Assembly (NCBI GenBank): GCA_947500385.1
Contig: CANMSA010000014.1
Coordinates: 62,001-126,000, forward strand
DNA length: 64,000 nucleotides
Direction: 5' to 3'
From: an uncultured Flavobacteriaceae bacterium
GTDB taxonomy: Bacteria; Bacteroidota; Bacteroidia; Flavobacteriales; Flavobacteriaceae
A model generated the notes under the pieces. That model saw only the letters and a program-made list of their open reading frames with translations. It made no database searches and was not told where the DNA came from. The position numbers and the translations under genes are program-made. Positions 35,878 through 44,825 of the stretch are shown in pieces. Numbering within the stretch: the first letter of the stretch is position 1; every line of letters begins with the position of its first letter.

Positions 35878-36609
35878 ATGAAAAAATGGATCACCATTGT
35901 CATATGGGGCATTATCACCTCATTTTTGACAGCATGCAATACGGAGTGTGAAACGGTCACTACCCGAAACATAACCATTTTGGTAGATGCAACCGACTCC
36001 CTATTGGTCGATAAGGCGCAGTACGAACTGCGCAAAGAAAATTTTCAGGAATTAGTAAATCAGAAACTCGGCCTGGAGGAACAACCCAGTTGCTTTACCG
36101 TCAACTACGATTTTGGTTATATCTCTACGCACAGTTATTACAACCCGACCTCCACCCAGTTATCGCAGACCAATTGGGGTGAGGCCAAGAACAAACAGGT
36201 GCTGGGATGGCGAAGCTTTTACAGCGCCCATGAAGAAAATCTAAAGAGCCTTGATTCGCTGGGCAATATGGAGAACACCTCCCTCTTCCCAACTTTAATG
36301 AAGGCCATCGGTAAAACAGATGGGGTCATTGTGGTGGTAAGCGATCTCATAGAGAACAATCCGGCGGTCAACTTCTACAAAGATCCGCCGACCACACCGG
36401 AACAAATGGAAAAGGCCTTTCAGAAAATGGAGGCGTACTACTTACCCGAGGCTGTTAGAAAGAGCGACGAAAGAGAAGTGCTGTTCATTGTCATGTCAGA
36501 ACCCAAAAATTCGGCCGTAGTGCACAAGGCACGCGCGTTTTGGAGGTATGCGCTAGAAGAACATATGGGGCTGCAGGTGCGTTTTGCAGACGGAATCTCA
36601 ACCCTCTGA
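35878..36609 (+). CDS. vWA-like periplasmic lipoprotein
   Basis: 243 residues. Lipobox LTAC in MKKWITIVIWGIITSFLTAC. The mature protein begins ITILVDATDSLLVDKAQY, resembling the first strand and MIDAS (D-x-T-x-S) of von Willebrand A domains, and later GVIVVVSDLIENNPAV matches the VVVxSDxx strand. The vWA fold is my reading of those two motifs. It precedes the next gene by 2 bp. Such domains mediate protein contacts through a metal ion. Confidence 0.65.
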   Translation: MKKWITIVIWGIITSFLTACNTECETVTTRNITILVDATDSLLVDKAQYELRKENFQELVNQKLGLEEQPSCFTVNYDFGYISTHSYYNPTSTQLSQTNWGEAKNKQVLGWRSFYSAHEENLKSLDSLGNMENTSLFPTLMKAIGKTDGVIVVVSDLIENNPAVNFYKDPPTTPEQMEKAFQKMEAYYLPEAVRKSDEREVLFIVMSEPKNSAVVHKARAFWRYALEEHMGLQVRFADGISTL

Positions 36610-36611
36610 TC

Positions 36612-37493
36612 ATGCCGGCGGTCGTTGTTTATTTATTGTTGATCATGCTAGCGGTAGTCGCCTGCGTGCTTTTCTATATTCCGCGTAAAAAGTGGTTCAA
36701 TACCCAAGTAGCGAAAGAAGAAGGGCGCGGCACCCTAATGGTGCTTCTCATAGGAATGGGCACCAGCCTAGGTTGCTTTGTATTCAGCAAGCTTTTGTTT
36801 TCGGCCTTTTGCTTGAGTATTGCGGCTAGCATTATCGAGTACAATATTTTAATGAACAATGTATATTGGATAGGGGCCGAATTGGTATCGCCTTTTCGGA
36901 CCCTCAAATACCCGCTTTCCTATTTTGGACTACATACCTTGTCGTATTTCGCAGGCTTGTATGCGGTGCTGTACTGCCTTAGTAAGTTGAACATTACCTC
37001 GAAGTACAATTTGGCGCATGACCGTTTAAAACTGCAATTTATGTGCTTGGGGCTGTTCTTATTTTTTGAGACACTGCTCTATGTATCGTACCCCTTTCAG
37101 ACCTTCGATAACGGCTGGCGTGTCTTTCATAATTTCTTCGCGGTATTCATTGCGCGACTGCATTTCACGGTTTGTCTTTTTATTGCGGCATGGATGCAGT
37201 TTCATGCACCATGGGTAAAAATTGCCTTGGATTCAAAAGTACTCTCCATACGTTCACATTGGCTTGCAAATGTTTTTTCGACCACCAGAAACACGATGCT
37301 GTTTTTCTTGGGTTTGGGAATGCTATTCTTACTACCGGCGTATTTAAGATCCTATGCTCCCGCAAATACGGGCCTCGTACTTTCATTGCTATTCAATGGT
37401 AGCCTCTTGTTTGTTTTTTGGCGTTGGGTTACTCCGGCGATGATACAGGTGATGCGTTTTATTACTGATTTTGAAAAACGAAAAACGATATAA
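36612..37493 (+). CDS. Multi-pass membrane protein, unknown
   Basis: 293 residues from ATG 36612; the frame is open to 36540 inside the previous gene, but that start is improbable. About seven to eight hydrophobic helices with short loops; no transporter signature recognised. It overlaps the downstream penicillin-binding protein gene by 23 bp and follows the vWA lipoprotein by 2 bp, so all three are translationally coupled. Confidence 0.65.
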   Translation: MPAVVVYLLLIMLAVVACVLFYIPRKKWFNTQVAKEEGRGTLMVLLIGMGTSLGCFVFSKLLFSAFCLSIAASIIEYNILMNNVYWIGAELVSPFRTLKYPLSYFGLHTLSYFAGLYAVLYCLSKLNITSKYNLAHDRLKLQFMCLGLFLFFETLLYVSYPFQTFDNGWRVFHNFFAVFIARLHFTVCLFIAAWMQFHAPWVKIALDSKVLSIRSHWLANVFSTTRNTMLFFLGLGMLFLLPAYLRSYAPANTGLVLSLLFNGSLLFVFWRWVTPAMIQVMRFITDFEKRKTI

Positions 37494-39456
37494 ACCCAAG
37501 GAAGATATAGAACCATCTAGGACCACTAAACAAATGCAAATGAAAGATTGGGTAAAGGCGATACGAATGATAGGAGGGGTGTTCTTGGCATTGGTCCTAT
37601 TTCATATCATTTGGCCCTCTAAGATGAAAATGGAGCCGAATGCCCATTTTATTTCTGCGGTACGAGACGAGAATCATCATGTTTTGGCATTGTTTGGTGA
37701 AAAAACCATCTTGAACAATCAATTGACACAGGAAGACCTGACAGCGCTGAATGCTAGTGGCGAGCTGAACAAGTTTCCTATTGTTCCCGTGCTTTCATAC
37801 GATGAACTGCCGGAAAGCTATGTGTACTTTTTGACCAAAATCGAGAACAAGAGTTTTTTCAATATTGGAAAAGACAACCTCTATGGTTTTTCCCTGTCAG
37901 GTGTTGCCCGCTTGCTAAAGGGAAAAGCCGATGGAGGTTCGAATATACCCCAGCAACTCCTTAAAAACGCCATTCATAAAAAAGACGGTCTAGGCACCAT
38001 ATACCTTTCCCGGAAATACGGGGAACAACTGGCTGCCTTTCAAATGATGAAATCTGCAAGTCGGGAGGAGATTCTATTGGCCTATACCAATTATTCGGGG
38101 AACTTTTGGTACGAGCGCGATTTCTCCGGACTTATTTTGGCCTCCTATACTATTTTTAATCGCCCTCCGCATGAATTGAACGATCTGGAGATGATGCTAA
38201 CGGTCAAGACCTTGAAAGGGGCTAACGGACTCAAAAAACTGTGTAGTGACCGCTTTGCGAACAAGAAGGAAATCAAGGATCAGGTACTCGGATATTTTGA
38301 GTTGATTTCCGATGGCTCGGAAGCCGATGAACAACGGTTGGCCAAGATGAAAAAATTGGATTTGGGATTTTCGAAACGAAGCGGCCTTCGCGGTACGACC
38401 GCGCTCACGAATTTTTTTGACCGGTATCGGGGCGATGAGGTCGATCACTTTGCCGTGCAATATATTTCCTCGATTACCAAGGAGCGTCAAGACCAATTAC
38501 AAGAAGTACTTACTCAATATAAAAAGCGGTTTCAAAGACAATTACTGGTGCGTGGCCATGAATTGCAGGTTTCTTTGATGGCCATTGATATTGAAAGTGG
38601 TGCCATCGAAGCCGTTTTGGGCAATCGGCAGAACAAGGGCAGTATGGCCGATTTGAGCGATTATGGTGCCGGTTTTCAATGTGGTTCGGTATTGAAGCCG
38701 CTGGTATTCCTAGAACTTTTTGAACATAATGGCTTTAACGGCGAGACAATGCTTTTCAATGGCGACTTAAAACAATATGCCTACAATCCCAGCAATGTCA
38801 AGAATACATTGCTGAACAAAGAAGTTCCCGTTCGGGACGTTTTGAAATACAGCCTTAATAAGGCCGCTGTCAACTATCGGGTACATGCCGATCCTTCGGA
38901 CGTGGCCAAACAAGTAGAAACGAGTTTTTCAAAAATGAATATCGCTTCCGATACAGACTATCCCTGGGGCGCATCCTATATCCTAGGAACAAAAACGATG
39001 ACCCCTTGGGAGGTGGCACAGGCTTACCAAATGCTCCTTAATGAGGGCACTATGGTTCCTCTGAGCCCATGGAAATATATCATTAACCCTCATTTACAGG
39101 ACACGCTGTTCAGTCGCGAATCAAAGAAAACAAAAAAACGATATAGATCCGATTCCGCCAATGCGATCAAAGCCTTGCTCCCGGCGCCCTTCGAAAAAGG
39201 GGGCACTTGTCATAGACTGCTTCAATGGCTTCCAGAAGGAAGACAGTACTATGGCAAAACCGGGACGACCGGGAAGGCAAAGGACGGTTGGACGGTTTTA
39301 AGTGATGGTAAGAAACTGCTTGTGGTTTGGGCGGGGTATATGCAGACTGAAAATGGAATGATTACCCGAAAGGGAGCCCCGCCTGTCCCCAGCAAATCTG
39401 GGGGCGGTTCTGCAGGAATACTCGCCGCAATGGCCTACTCCAAATTGTACAACTAA
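37471..39456 (+). CDS. Divergent class A penicillin-binding protein (GT51 plus transpeptidase-like)
   Basis: 661 residues. One N-terminal transmembrane anchor (about 30-48). The glycosyltransferase region has ENKSFF, GGSNIPQQLLKN and RKYGEQLAAFQMMKSASREEILLAYTN, counterparts of the GT51 EDxxFF, GGSTITQQ and RKxxE motifs, though the first lacks the usual aspartate. The transpeptidase region has S406-V-L-K409 (SxxK), S461-L-N463 (SxN) and K596-T-G. Expected role: peptidoglycan polymerisation and/or cross-linking, perhaps specialised since the GT motifs are divergent. It is the last gene of the five-gene envelope operon. Confidence 0.85.
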   Translation: MKNEKRYKPKEDIEPSRTTKQMQMKDWVKAIRMIGGVFLALVLFHIIWPSKMKMEPNAHFISAVRDENHHVLALFGEKTILNNQLTQEDLTALNASGELNKFPIVPVLSYDELPESYVYFLTKIENKSFFNIGKDNLYGFSLSGVARLLKGKADGGSNIPQQLLKNAIHKKDGLGTIYLSRKYGEQLAAFQMMKSASREEILLAYTNYSGNFWYERDFSGLILASYTIFNRPPHELNDLEMMLTVKTLKGANGLKKLCSDRFANKKEIKDQVLGYFELISDGSEADEQRLAKMKKLDLGFSKRSGLRGTTALTNFFDRYRGDEVDHFAVQYISSITKERQDQLQEVLTQYKKRFQRQLLVRGHELQVSLMAIDIESGAIEAVLGNRQNKGSMADLSDYGAGFQCGSVLKPLVFLELFEHNGFNGETMLFNGDLKQYAYNPSNVKNTLLNKEVPVRDVLKYSLNKAAVNYRVHADPSDVAKQVETSFSKMNIASDTDYPWGASYILGTKTMTPWEVAQAYQMLLNEGTMVPLSPWKYIINPHLQDTLFSRESKKTKKRYRSDSANAIKALLPAPFEKGGTCHRLLQWLPEGRQYYGKTGTTGKAKDGWTVLSDGKKLLVVWAGYMQTENGMITRKGAPPVPSKSGGGSAGILAAMAYSKLYN

Positions 39457-39849
39457 TTTTTTTTGGTTAATTTTAGTGGAATAAAAAAACGCTATCCGAT
39501 CAAAAATTACATGCTACCCGGTAAGGGTTCAAGAAATAGTGCCACGATAGGTGGCGATGTTATTGTTGACCTATCTATTTTACCCCTCCCACCATTGAAA
39601 TAGCCGCCATTTGGTATGCGTGGCTGTTGACCCTTTTTTGATCAAACCTTTGATGCGCTTTCAATAGAATGGCACAAATGGAATTCTTTGAAAGGGTTTC
39701 CTTGTAAAATGTATTTTTATGATTTTCTGAGAGCTAATTAATTTCAATTCCCGTATATAAAGGGAATTGAGTCGAAAATAGTAAGCAACCTTGGGGCAAC
39801 CTGCCAGACTAGTGTCGGGTTAAAACCTCGATTATCGCGTGAAAAAGCA
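39457..39849. other. Intergenic with an inverted repeat (39744-39770)
   Basis: 393 bp without a defensible gene. TCAATTCCC (39744-39752) and GGGAATTGA (39762-39770) form a 9-bp stem with a 9-nt AT-rich loop, about 80 bp before the next start codon. It is not followed by a T-run, so an operator is more likely than a terminator. Confidence 0.45.
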
Positions 39850-40269
39850 ATGAACGATCTTTCAAAAGAACGGGAAGCAATTTTAAAAAACATCCAGGAA
39901 GGGAGCAATGCTCGACCTAGGGAGGCGGCAGGCGTGGAAACGCCCTTGCACTATCGAAAATTGCAAACCTATCTGTTGCTATTGTACCAAGCATACCTTC
40001 GTGCGGAAACAGCGCTTGAACCGGCACTTAAGATGGGCGTTTGGCGCATGGTGCAGTTGGATGAAGGGTTCCGGCTAAAAATTGAACAGACCCAGTTCGA
40101 CATACTCAAAAAAAGATCGGATACCATTGTGAGCGATTGGGAACAGGCGAAAGACGTGCTTTTCCCTTTAGAAATCTCCGAGACTGCGGTACAAGGAACC
40201 ACTTCCAAAGAAAACATTTTTGGGGAGTACAAAGAAATGGCCCATCTGCTATTAGATTATTCGGGCTAA
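39850..40269 (+). CDS. Small helical protein, unknown
   Basis: 139 residues, all helical by composition (LHYRKLQTYLLLLYQAYLRAETALEPALKMGVW), no signal or membrane segment. I do not recognise it. Its 3' end overlaps by 4 bp the convergent sigma-like gene. Confidence 0.5.
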   Translation: MNDLSKEREAILKNIQEGSNARPREAAGVETPLHYRKLQTYLLLLYQAYLRAETALEPALKMGVWRMVQLDEGFRLKIEQTQFDILKKRSDTIVSDWEQAKDVLFPLEISETAVQGTTSKENIFGEYKEMAHLLLDYSG

Positions 40270-40985
40270 GCGGGGGCGTTTATTTTAGACCCCAACAGGT
40301 GTTTCTCGATGAGTTTTGGATCTATTTTTTTACTTATTGGTAATTGATAGCAATCAATAATTGCTGGGAGTGCCTTTTTTGCGATGGTAGCGGCTATTTT
40401 TTTACCTTGGCGACAGATCCATTTTCGTAGTGTTTCAAATTCGGTTTTATCAAACCCTTTTAAGATTTCTAGAAATCGAAACCCTTTTAGAAAACGTTGG
40501 CGCAAAAATTCCTTTTTGGCATGGTCAAAACCTGAAAACTCTATCCAATCCCTGATACAACGCCGCATTTCTTGCAATACGGTTTTTTTGTAATCGCCCC
40601 AAAGCGTCTCGAATATTCCCGGTACCTGAACCGCTTCGGTATGTTCAAGGGAACCGGTAATCGGTATTTTACCTTCTAACAGGCTTTGATAATCAATACA
40701 CATATTCTTCACCACAGGATAATAATAAGTGGTGGCCTTAGCGGTGCATCTGTCGGGGACTAGTTTGCCGGAACAGTAGCGTTGGCGTTCCTTTAGGTAT
40801 AAATCGGCGAAAATGCTTTTGGCATGGGATTCCAAATTTGAGGAAAAACCGAATCGTAGCAACCAATGCTTTATAAGCGGTGCTACCAGCGAATAAAAAG
40901 CAAGATGCTTTTGATAATCGCCTGAATCCTTTAGGTAATCGAAAACAGTATCCCAGCTTGGGTGGTATGTTGGTCTGTGCCCCAT
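40266..40985 (-). CDS. Divergent sigma-70-like protein
   Basis: 239 residues from ATG at 40983-40985; a TTG 6 bp upstream is the alternative. The segment ATTYYYPVVKNMCIDYQSLL resembles sigma region 2 (xLYxIAxNxCIDYxR), and LRQRFLKGFRFLEILKGFDKTEFETLRKWICRQGKKI resembles region 4 with its helix-turn-helix. The protein is longer than most ECF factors and has extra cysteines. No anti-sigma gene is adjacent. The assignment is by eye and should be treated as tentative. Confidence 0.5.
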   Translation of the reverse strand: MGHRPTYHPSWDTVFDYLKDSGDYQKHLAFYSLVAPLIKHWLLRFGFSSNLESHAKSIFADLYLKERQRYCSGKLVPDRCTAKATTYYYPVVKNMCIDYQSLLEGKIPITGSLEHTEAVQVPGIFETLWGDYKKTVLQEMRRCIRDWIEFSGFDHAKKEFLRQRFLKGFRFLEILKGFDKTEFETLRKWICRQGKKIAATIAKKALPAIIDCYQLPISKKIDPKLIEKHLLGSKINAPA

Positions 40986-41126
40986 TGACAACGTTTGAGG
41001 TATTGATTGATCGATGATAAATACCAGTCGCGGTAAGGTAAGTTCGCTTGGGTCGGTGTAGTAAGACGTTTGGGCTACTATATAAACGCTGTCTTAACAG
41101 ACTTATTTTAACAGTCCTTCAAATAG

Positions 41127-41210
41127 ATGGCAAAAAAGCACAAAAAATACTGGAAAGTGGTAGATGGGACCAAAAAATGGGTAGTATTGGTGGTGATTCG
41201 GGAAAAATAG
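41127..41210 (+). CDS. Possible 27-residue basic peptide
   Basis: ATG GCA AAA AAG... encodes MAKKHKKYWKVVDGTKKWVV followed by seven more residues and TAG. It is amphipathic and lysine-rich and lies between the sigma-like and NarL-like genes. There is no clear Shine-Dalgarno sequence. It may be chance. Confidence 0.2.
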   Translation: MAKKHKKYWKVVDGTKKWVVLVVIREK

Positions 41211-41219
41211 CGGTACGTG

Positions 41220-41882
41220 CTAAATAAATCCCTTTTTCTTTGCAACCTGCAAGAGCTGCAGGTCACCCCCCTCGGTCACCCCGAAAAGTGCTTTTAGATT
41301 TTTTTTGCGACGTTCAATAGTAGGCATTGAGAGTGGAATATAATGTGGCATGTTTTTCATTTTTTCCCCAATTGATAGATGGTACAGTATTTTACGGTCG
41401 TAGGCGTCTAAATGCATGGTGCCACTTGTATGGGTCCCAATGAGTTTGTTGGTGCGCTCGCTATAATAGGTATTCCCGTTTAAAACTGCATTGACCGCCT
41501 CTAAAAGCACATCGGCGTCGATATCGTTCTTTATTAAAAATCCTTCCGGGTTCAAGGTGTTGAAAATGTTGGAAATACGCTGCTGATCATTTAAGGAGGT
41601 ATGCACGATGATCTTTACGTTTGGGTTGACCTTTTTGAAGTGGTTGCCAAAATCCTCACCGCTCACCACGGTTTTACAATTTGAAGCAGGCAAATTAATA
41701 TCAAGAAGCACAATATCGTAGGGTCTTTTTTGGGCTTCTATTTTTTCAAGAACCTGATCACTATCATAGGCTACATCAATACTGAATTCTTGAGCCGCAT
41801 CGGCATTTTCAAGCACCATCACATAGCCCCGAACGGTCATGGGGTGATCATCTACGATCAATAACTTTGTCTTTTTGTTCAC
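41220..41882 (-). CDS. NarL/FixJ-type response regulator
   Basis: 220 residues with GTG start. Receiver: DDHPMTVRGY, phosphoacceptor D61 in IVLLDINLPAS, IIVHTSLND, GFLIKND. The C-terminal LuxR-type helix-turn-helix reads DRKILYHLSIGEKMKNMPHYIPLSMPTIERRKKNLKALFG, an unusual variant with LSMPTIERRKKN. No kinase gene is adjacent, so it is an orphan. It lies 234 bp downstream of the sigma-like gene, on the opposite side from the operon at 34.4-39.5 kb. Confidence 0.85.
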   Translation of the reverse strand: MNKKTKLLIVDDHPMTVRGYVMVLENADAAQEFSIDVAYDSDQVLEKIEAQKRPYDIVLLDINLPASNCKTVVSGEDFGNHFKKVNPNVKIIVHTSLNDQQRISNIFNTLNPEGFLIKNDIDADVLLEAVNAVLNGNTYYSERTNKLIGTHTSGTMHLDAYDRKILYHLSIGEKMKNMPHYIPLSMPTIERRKKNLKALFGVTEGGDLQLLQVAKKKGFI

Positions 41883-42468
41883 GTTGTATAAGTGTCTCTG
41901 GCTACGCGCTGGTGCTTGCTTAAAACCGTTCTACCCAATAACACACTTAGAATCTGTAGGAATTAATATACAGTAATAAATACCTCAATGTTAATGGCGA
42001 GGGGAATTTAATTAACTTACTGTTAAATACGCAATTTCCCCATCATTTTGATGGAAAACCCATCATTGTTGCCGTAGTTTAGCATCACACGCCTTACTTG
42101 TATGATATTGATTGTACGAAGTTATGGTCAAAAGAGTGTTTTAAGCGAGGCGCAGCTGAGGGGTGTTTTTAAATCGCATGTGCCGTATTCCTTTTTTCCA
42201 TAGGGCTGTTGGGTTCCCATGCAATTTTTTTCCAAACCTATGACACTCAGGGCAACTATTCGACTTTTGATGGCCAAAACAAAAATCCAAGAAAAGGCCC
42301 ATCGGCGGTCGAAGTGGTATCGGATGCTTGGGTTGGATGAAAACGGTTAGGAAACAGTTGTTAATTTTGCCATACCTTAGTATCCCAGTAATAAATCATT
42401 TATATTTTTTGACGATTTTCAATAGGTCAAAAAATGTTCGCTAGTAACCAGTTTGAAATTGTGAATAT
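41883..42468. other. Long intergenic region with a possible gene remnant
   Basis: 586 bp. From 42173 to 42340 one frame reads VFLFSIGLLGSHAIFFQTYD followed by TQGNYSTFDGQ and SAVEVVSDAWVG, which looks like a secreted-protein start. It has no start codon (stop directly upstream), and an ATG exists only in a neighbouring frame. Otherwise only AT-rich sequence, including TTAATTAA. Confidence 0.35.
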
Positions 42469-43488
42469 ATGACCAGATGTTTGTTCGTCCTATCCGTATT
42501 TGCCTTATTGCTCTCCTGTAGGGGAAAAGTAGCCGAAAAGCTTGCTCCGGAAGTGCTGGAAACGGCCGTAGTACAGCTACAATGGCAACAGGTTGATTCA
42601 GAAGATAGTAGTAAACCCGTGGCGCGGCATGAAGCGGCTTTTGTTCAGGTGGGCGCTAAGTTTTATTTAATGGGTGGCAGGGACATTCGACCTATTAGTA
42701 TCTATGATACGGAAACAGCAAGTTGGTCGCAGGGAGCACCGCCACCTTTGGAACTGCATCATTTTCAGCCGGTTGTTTTTGAAGGTAAAATAGTTGTTAT
42801 CGCTGCCTTGACAGGAGGGTGGCCCAATGAGACCCCTACTACCCATGTGTATGTATACGACCCCTCTTCGGATGTCTGGTCGCAAGGTGATGAAATCCCG
42901 GAAGACCGTCGGCGCGGGGCATCGGGGGTGGTACTTCATAACAATATGGCTTATATAGCCTGTGGAATCAAAAACGGTCATATCGGAGATCATAAAAAGT
43001 GGATGGACCGATATAACCTGACAACCGGAAAATGGGAGGTATTGGCAGATGCCCCGCGGCCTCGTGACCATTTTCAAGCGGTGGTCGCTGACGGAAAAAT
43101 CTACGCTGCCGCGGGTAGAAATACCGGAATTGACCCAGAAGACCCTTTTGGCGGAACGATCAGCGAAACCGATGTGTATGATATAGCCACCAATCGTTGG
43201 GAAACCTTGCCAAACGGTATTCCCACCCAACGTGCCGGGAATGCGGCGCTGCTATTCAATGGTGAGCTGATGGTCGTTGGAGGGGAATCTTCTTCCCAAG
43301 AAAAGGCCCATGCCGAGGTAGAAGCACTGAATTTAACGACCCATAAATGGCACTCTTTGGCTTCCTTGTTAGAAGGCAGACATGGTACTGGAATGGTCGT
43401 TTGGAACAATGCACTCTTTGTAGCTTCCGGTTGTGGCAATCGTGGGGGCGAACCCGAATTGCAGACGATGGAGCGGTATGCGCCGTGA
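42469..43488 (+). CDS. Kelch-repeat lipoprotein
   Basis: 339 residues. Lipobox LLLSC. At least five Kelch motifs: KFYLMGGRDIRPISIYD...W, KIVVIAALTGGWP...VYDPSSDVW, MAYIACGIKNG...W, KIYAAAGRNTG...VYDIATNRW, ELMVVGGESSS...LNLTTHKW, ALFVASGCGNRGG. This is a six-bladed beta-propeller anchored in the envelope. It may bind or process a sialic-acid-like or other carbohydrate, but no catalytic site is visible. Monocistronic. Confidence 0.85.
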   Translation: MTRCLFVLSVFALLLSCRGKVAEKLAPEVLETAVVQLQWQQVDSEDSSKPVARHEAAFVQVGAKFYLMGGRDIRPISIYDTETASWSQGAPPPLELHHFQPVVFEGKIVVIAALTGGWPNETPTTHVYVYDPSSDVWSQGDEIPEDRRRGASGVVLHNNMAYIACGIKNGHIGDHKKWMDRYNLTTGKWEVLADAPRPRDHFQAVVADGKIYAAAGRNTGIDPEDPFGGTISETDVYDIATNRWETLPNGIPTQRAGNAALLFNGELMVVGGESSSQEKAHAEVEALNLTTHKWHSLASLLEGRHGTGMVVWNNALFVASGCGNRGGEPELQTMERYAP

Positions 43489-43512
43489 CCTAGTATGTAA
43501 GGGGGCAAACAC

Positions 43513-43533
43513 AAACGTCAAATTCAAATTCAA
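43513..43533 (+). repeat. 21-bp flanking direct repeat, copy 1
   Basis: AAACGTCAAATTCAAATTCA(A), identical to 44501-44521. The two copies bracket the whole repeat-rich kilobase. Confidence 0.6.
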
Positions 43534-43567
43534 GATGAACGCTGTTTCGGAATAGTGGAAACTTTAC

Positions 43568-44235
43568 TTTTTCAATAACTTCCTACTCTTTTCTCTTTAT
43601 TCCTTCCTCTTTGCTCATTGTGAATTGAAAAAAGACAAAGGACCGCTGAGCTGAAGAATGTAACAAGTTCAAGCGCAAGTATCAAGTTTAAAAGAAGCGC
43701 TGTTTTTGATAACGGAGATTTCACTATTTCAGCAAGTTTTAATTTTTCAATAACTTCTTGGTCTTTTCTCTTTATTCCTTCCTCTTTGTTCATTGTGAAT
43801 TGAAAAATGACACAGGACCGCTGCGCTGAAGAATGTAACAAGTTCAAGCGCAAGTGTCAAGTTCAAGTTCAAAAGAAGCGCTGTTTTTGGATAACGGAGA
43901 TTTCACTTTTTCAATAACTTCTTGGTCTTTTCTCTTTATTCCTTCCTCTTTGCTCATTGTGAATTGAAAAAAGACAAAGGACCGCTGCGCTGAAGAATGT
44001 AACAAGTTCAAGTTCAAGCGCAAGTATCAAGTTCAAAAGAAGCGCTGTTTTTGGATAACGGAGATTTCACTATTTCAGCAAGTTTTAATTTTTCAATAAC
44101 TTCCTAGTCTTTTCTCCTTACTCCTTACTCCTTACTCCTTCCTCTTTGCTCATTGTGAATTGAAAAATGACAAAGGACAGCTGCGCCGAAAGATGTAACA
44201 AGTTCAAGCGCAAGTATCAAGTTCAAACCAATACT
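43568..44235. repeat. Four tandem copies of a 164-182 bp intergenic repeat
   Basis: Units start with TTTTTCAATAACTTC at 43568, 43743, 43907 and 44089. Each continues with a pyrimidine-rich stretch (TCTTTATTCCTTCCTC), GCTCATTGTGAATTG, a CCGCTGCGCTGAAG word, AAGTTCAAGCGCAAG and GCGCTGTTTTTG. Copies 1 and 3 carry an extra TATTTCAGCAAGTTTTAA tail that copy 2 lacks, so the array may have grown by two-unit duplication. Small internal microsatellites vary (CCTTACT x3 in copy 4, AAGTTC x2). A 93-codon reverse frame through copies 1-2 is a repeat by-product. Confidence 0.85.
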
Positions 44236-44335
44236 GCCCACTTTTCACTGACTTGTCCAGGTTGAGCGCCTGCTTGAACGCCAAAGTTGGGCAGGCAGTC
44301 GAAACCTTTTAAGGAAAGGCCATTTAAGAACGTCC

Positions 44336-44470
44336 CTCGACAAGCTCGGGATGACATTGGGTCTTGTTTTTTGACGAAGAGGGCTGGAATGTATAGACGA
44401 ACGGAATCGAGACGTTCCCTTTTCCCCTTTTTCCAAATGACCGCTATCTTGTCCGTCCGAGCCTGTCGAG
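44336..44470. repeat. Inverted CTCGACAAGCTCGG-type repeat element
   Basis: CTCGACAAGCTCGG (44336-44349) and CCGAGCCTGTCGAG (44457-44470) are inverted copies with one mismatch, 107 bp apart. This word is typical of dispersed intergenic repeats in Bacteroidota genomes. No coding frame between them is convincing. Confidence 0.55.
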
Positions 44471-44500
44471 GACCTGTTTTTGGGAATCAAATACAAACAT

Positions 44501-44521
44501 AAACGTCAAATTCAAATTCAA
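44501..44521 (+). repeat. 21-bp flanking direct repeat, copy 2
   Basis: Second copy of the sequence at 43513-43533, at the right border of the repeat-rich region. Confidence 0.6.
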
Positions 44522-44825
44522 ACACACAAATACTGGGTACTGCTCATTGCATTGTCTGGTTTTTCAGAAATTCAATATGATTAAACTTCCTGTAAATATA
44601 GCATGCTAAACTAATAGCTTTGCGAGGACCTTCTTCGACGAGCTAAGAATAGCATTGAGTAATTATAGCCTTAGATTCTTAAAAATCGATAACACTAAAA
44701 AACCAATCCCCGTCAATTGGGTTTCCGGTACTATCATAGAGGCGAACCGTAAAACCGGAGGCCGTTGAGGTAGTTTTTCCAAAGCATTCTAGGACAACCA
44801 CTATTTAAAAGTAGAGAGTGAACTA
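44522..44825. other. Intergenic, nothing recognised
   Basis: About 300 bp between the repeat region and the end of the metalloprotease gene. No frame, hairpin or promoter that I can support. Confidence 0.4.

Noticed and set aside
36540-36611. Extended N-terminus for the polytopic membrane protein
   Set aside because: The extra 24 residues lie inside the preceding gene and break the hydrophobic start; ATG 36612 follows the previous stop by 2 bp.
43572-43853. 93-codon reverse-strand gene
   Set aside because: It is read through two copies of the tandem repeat and repeats itself; no coding character beyond the repeat.
43568-44235. CRISPR array
   Set aside because: The repeated units are 164-182 bp, abut without unique spacers, and no cas gene is present.
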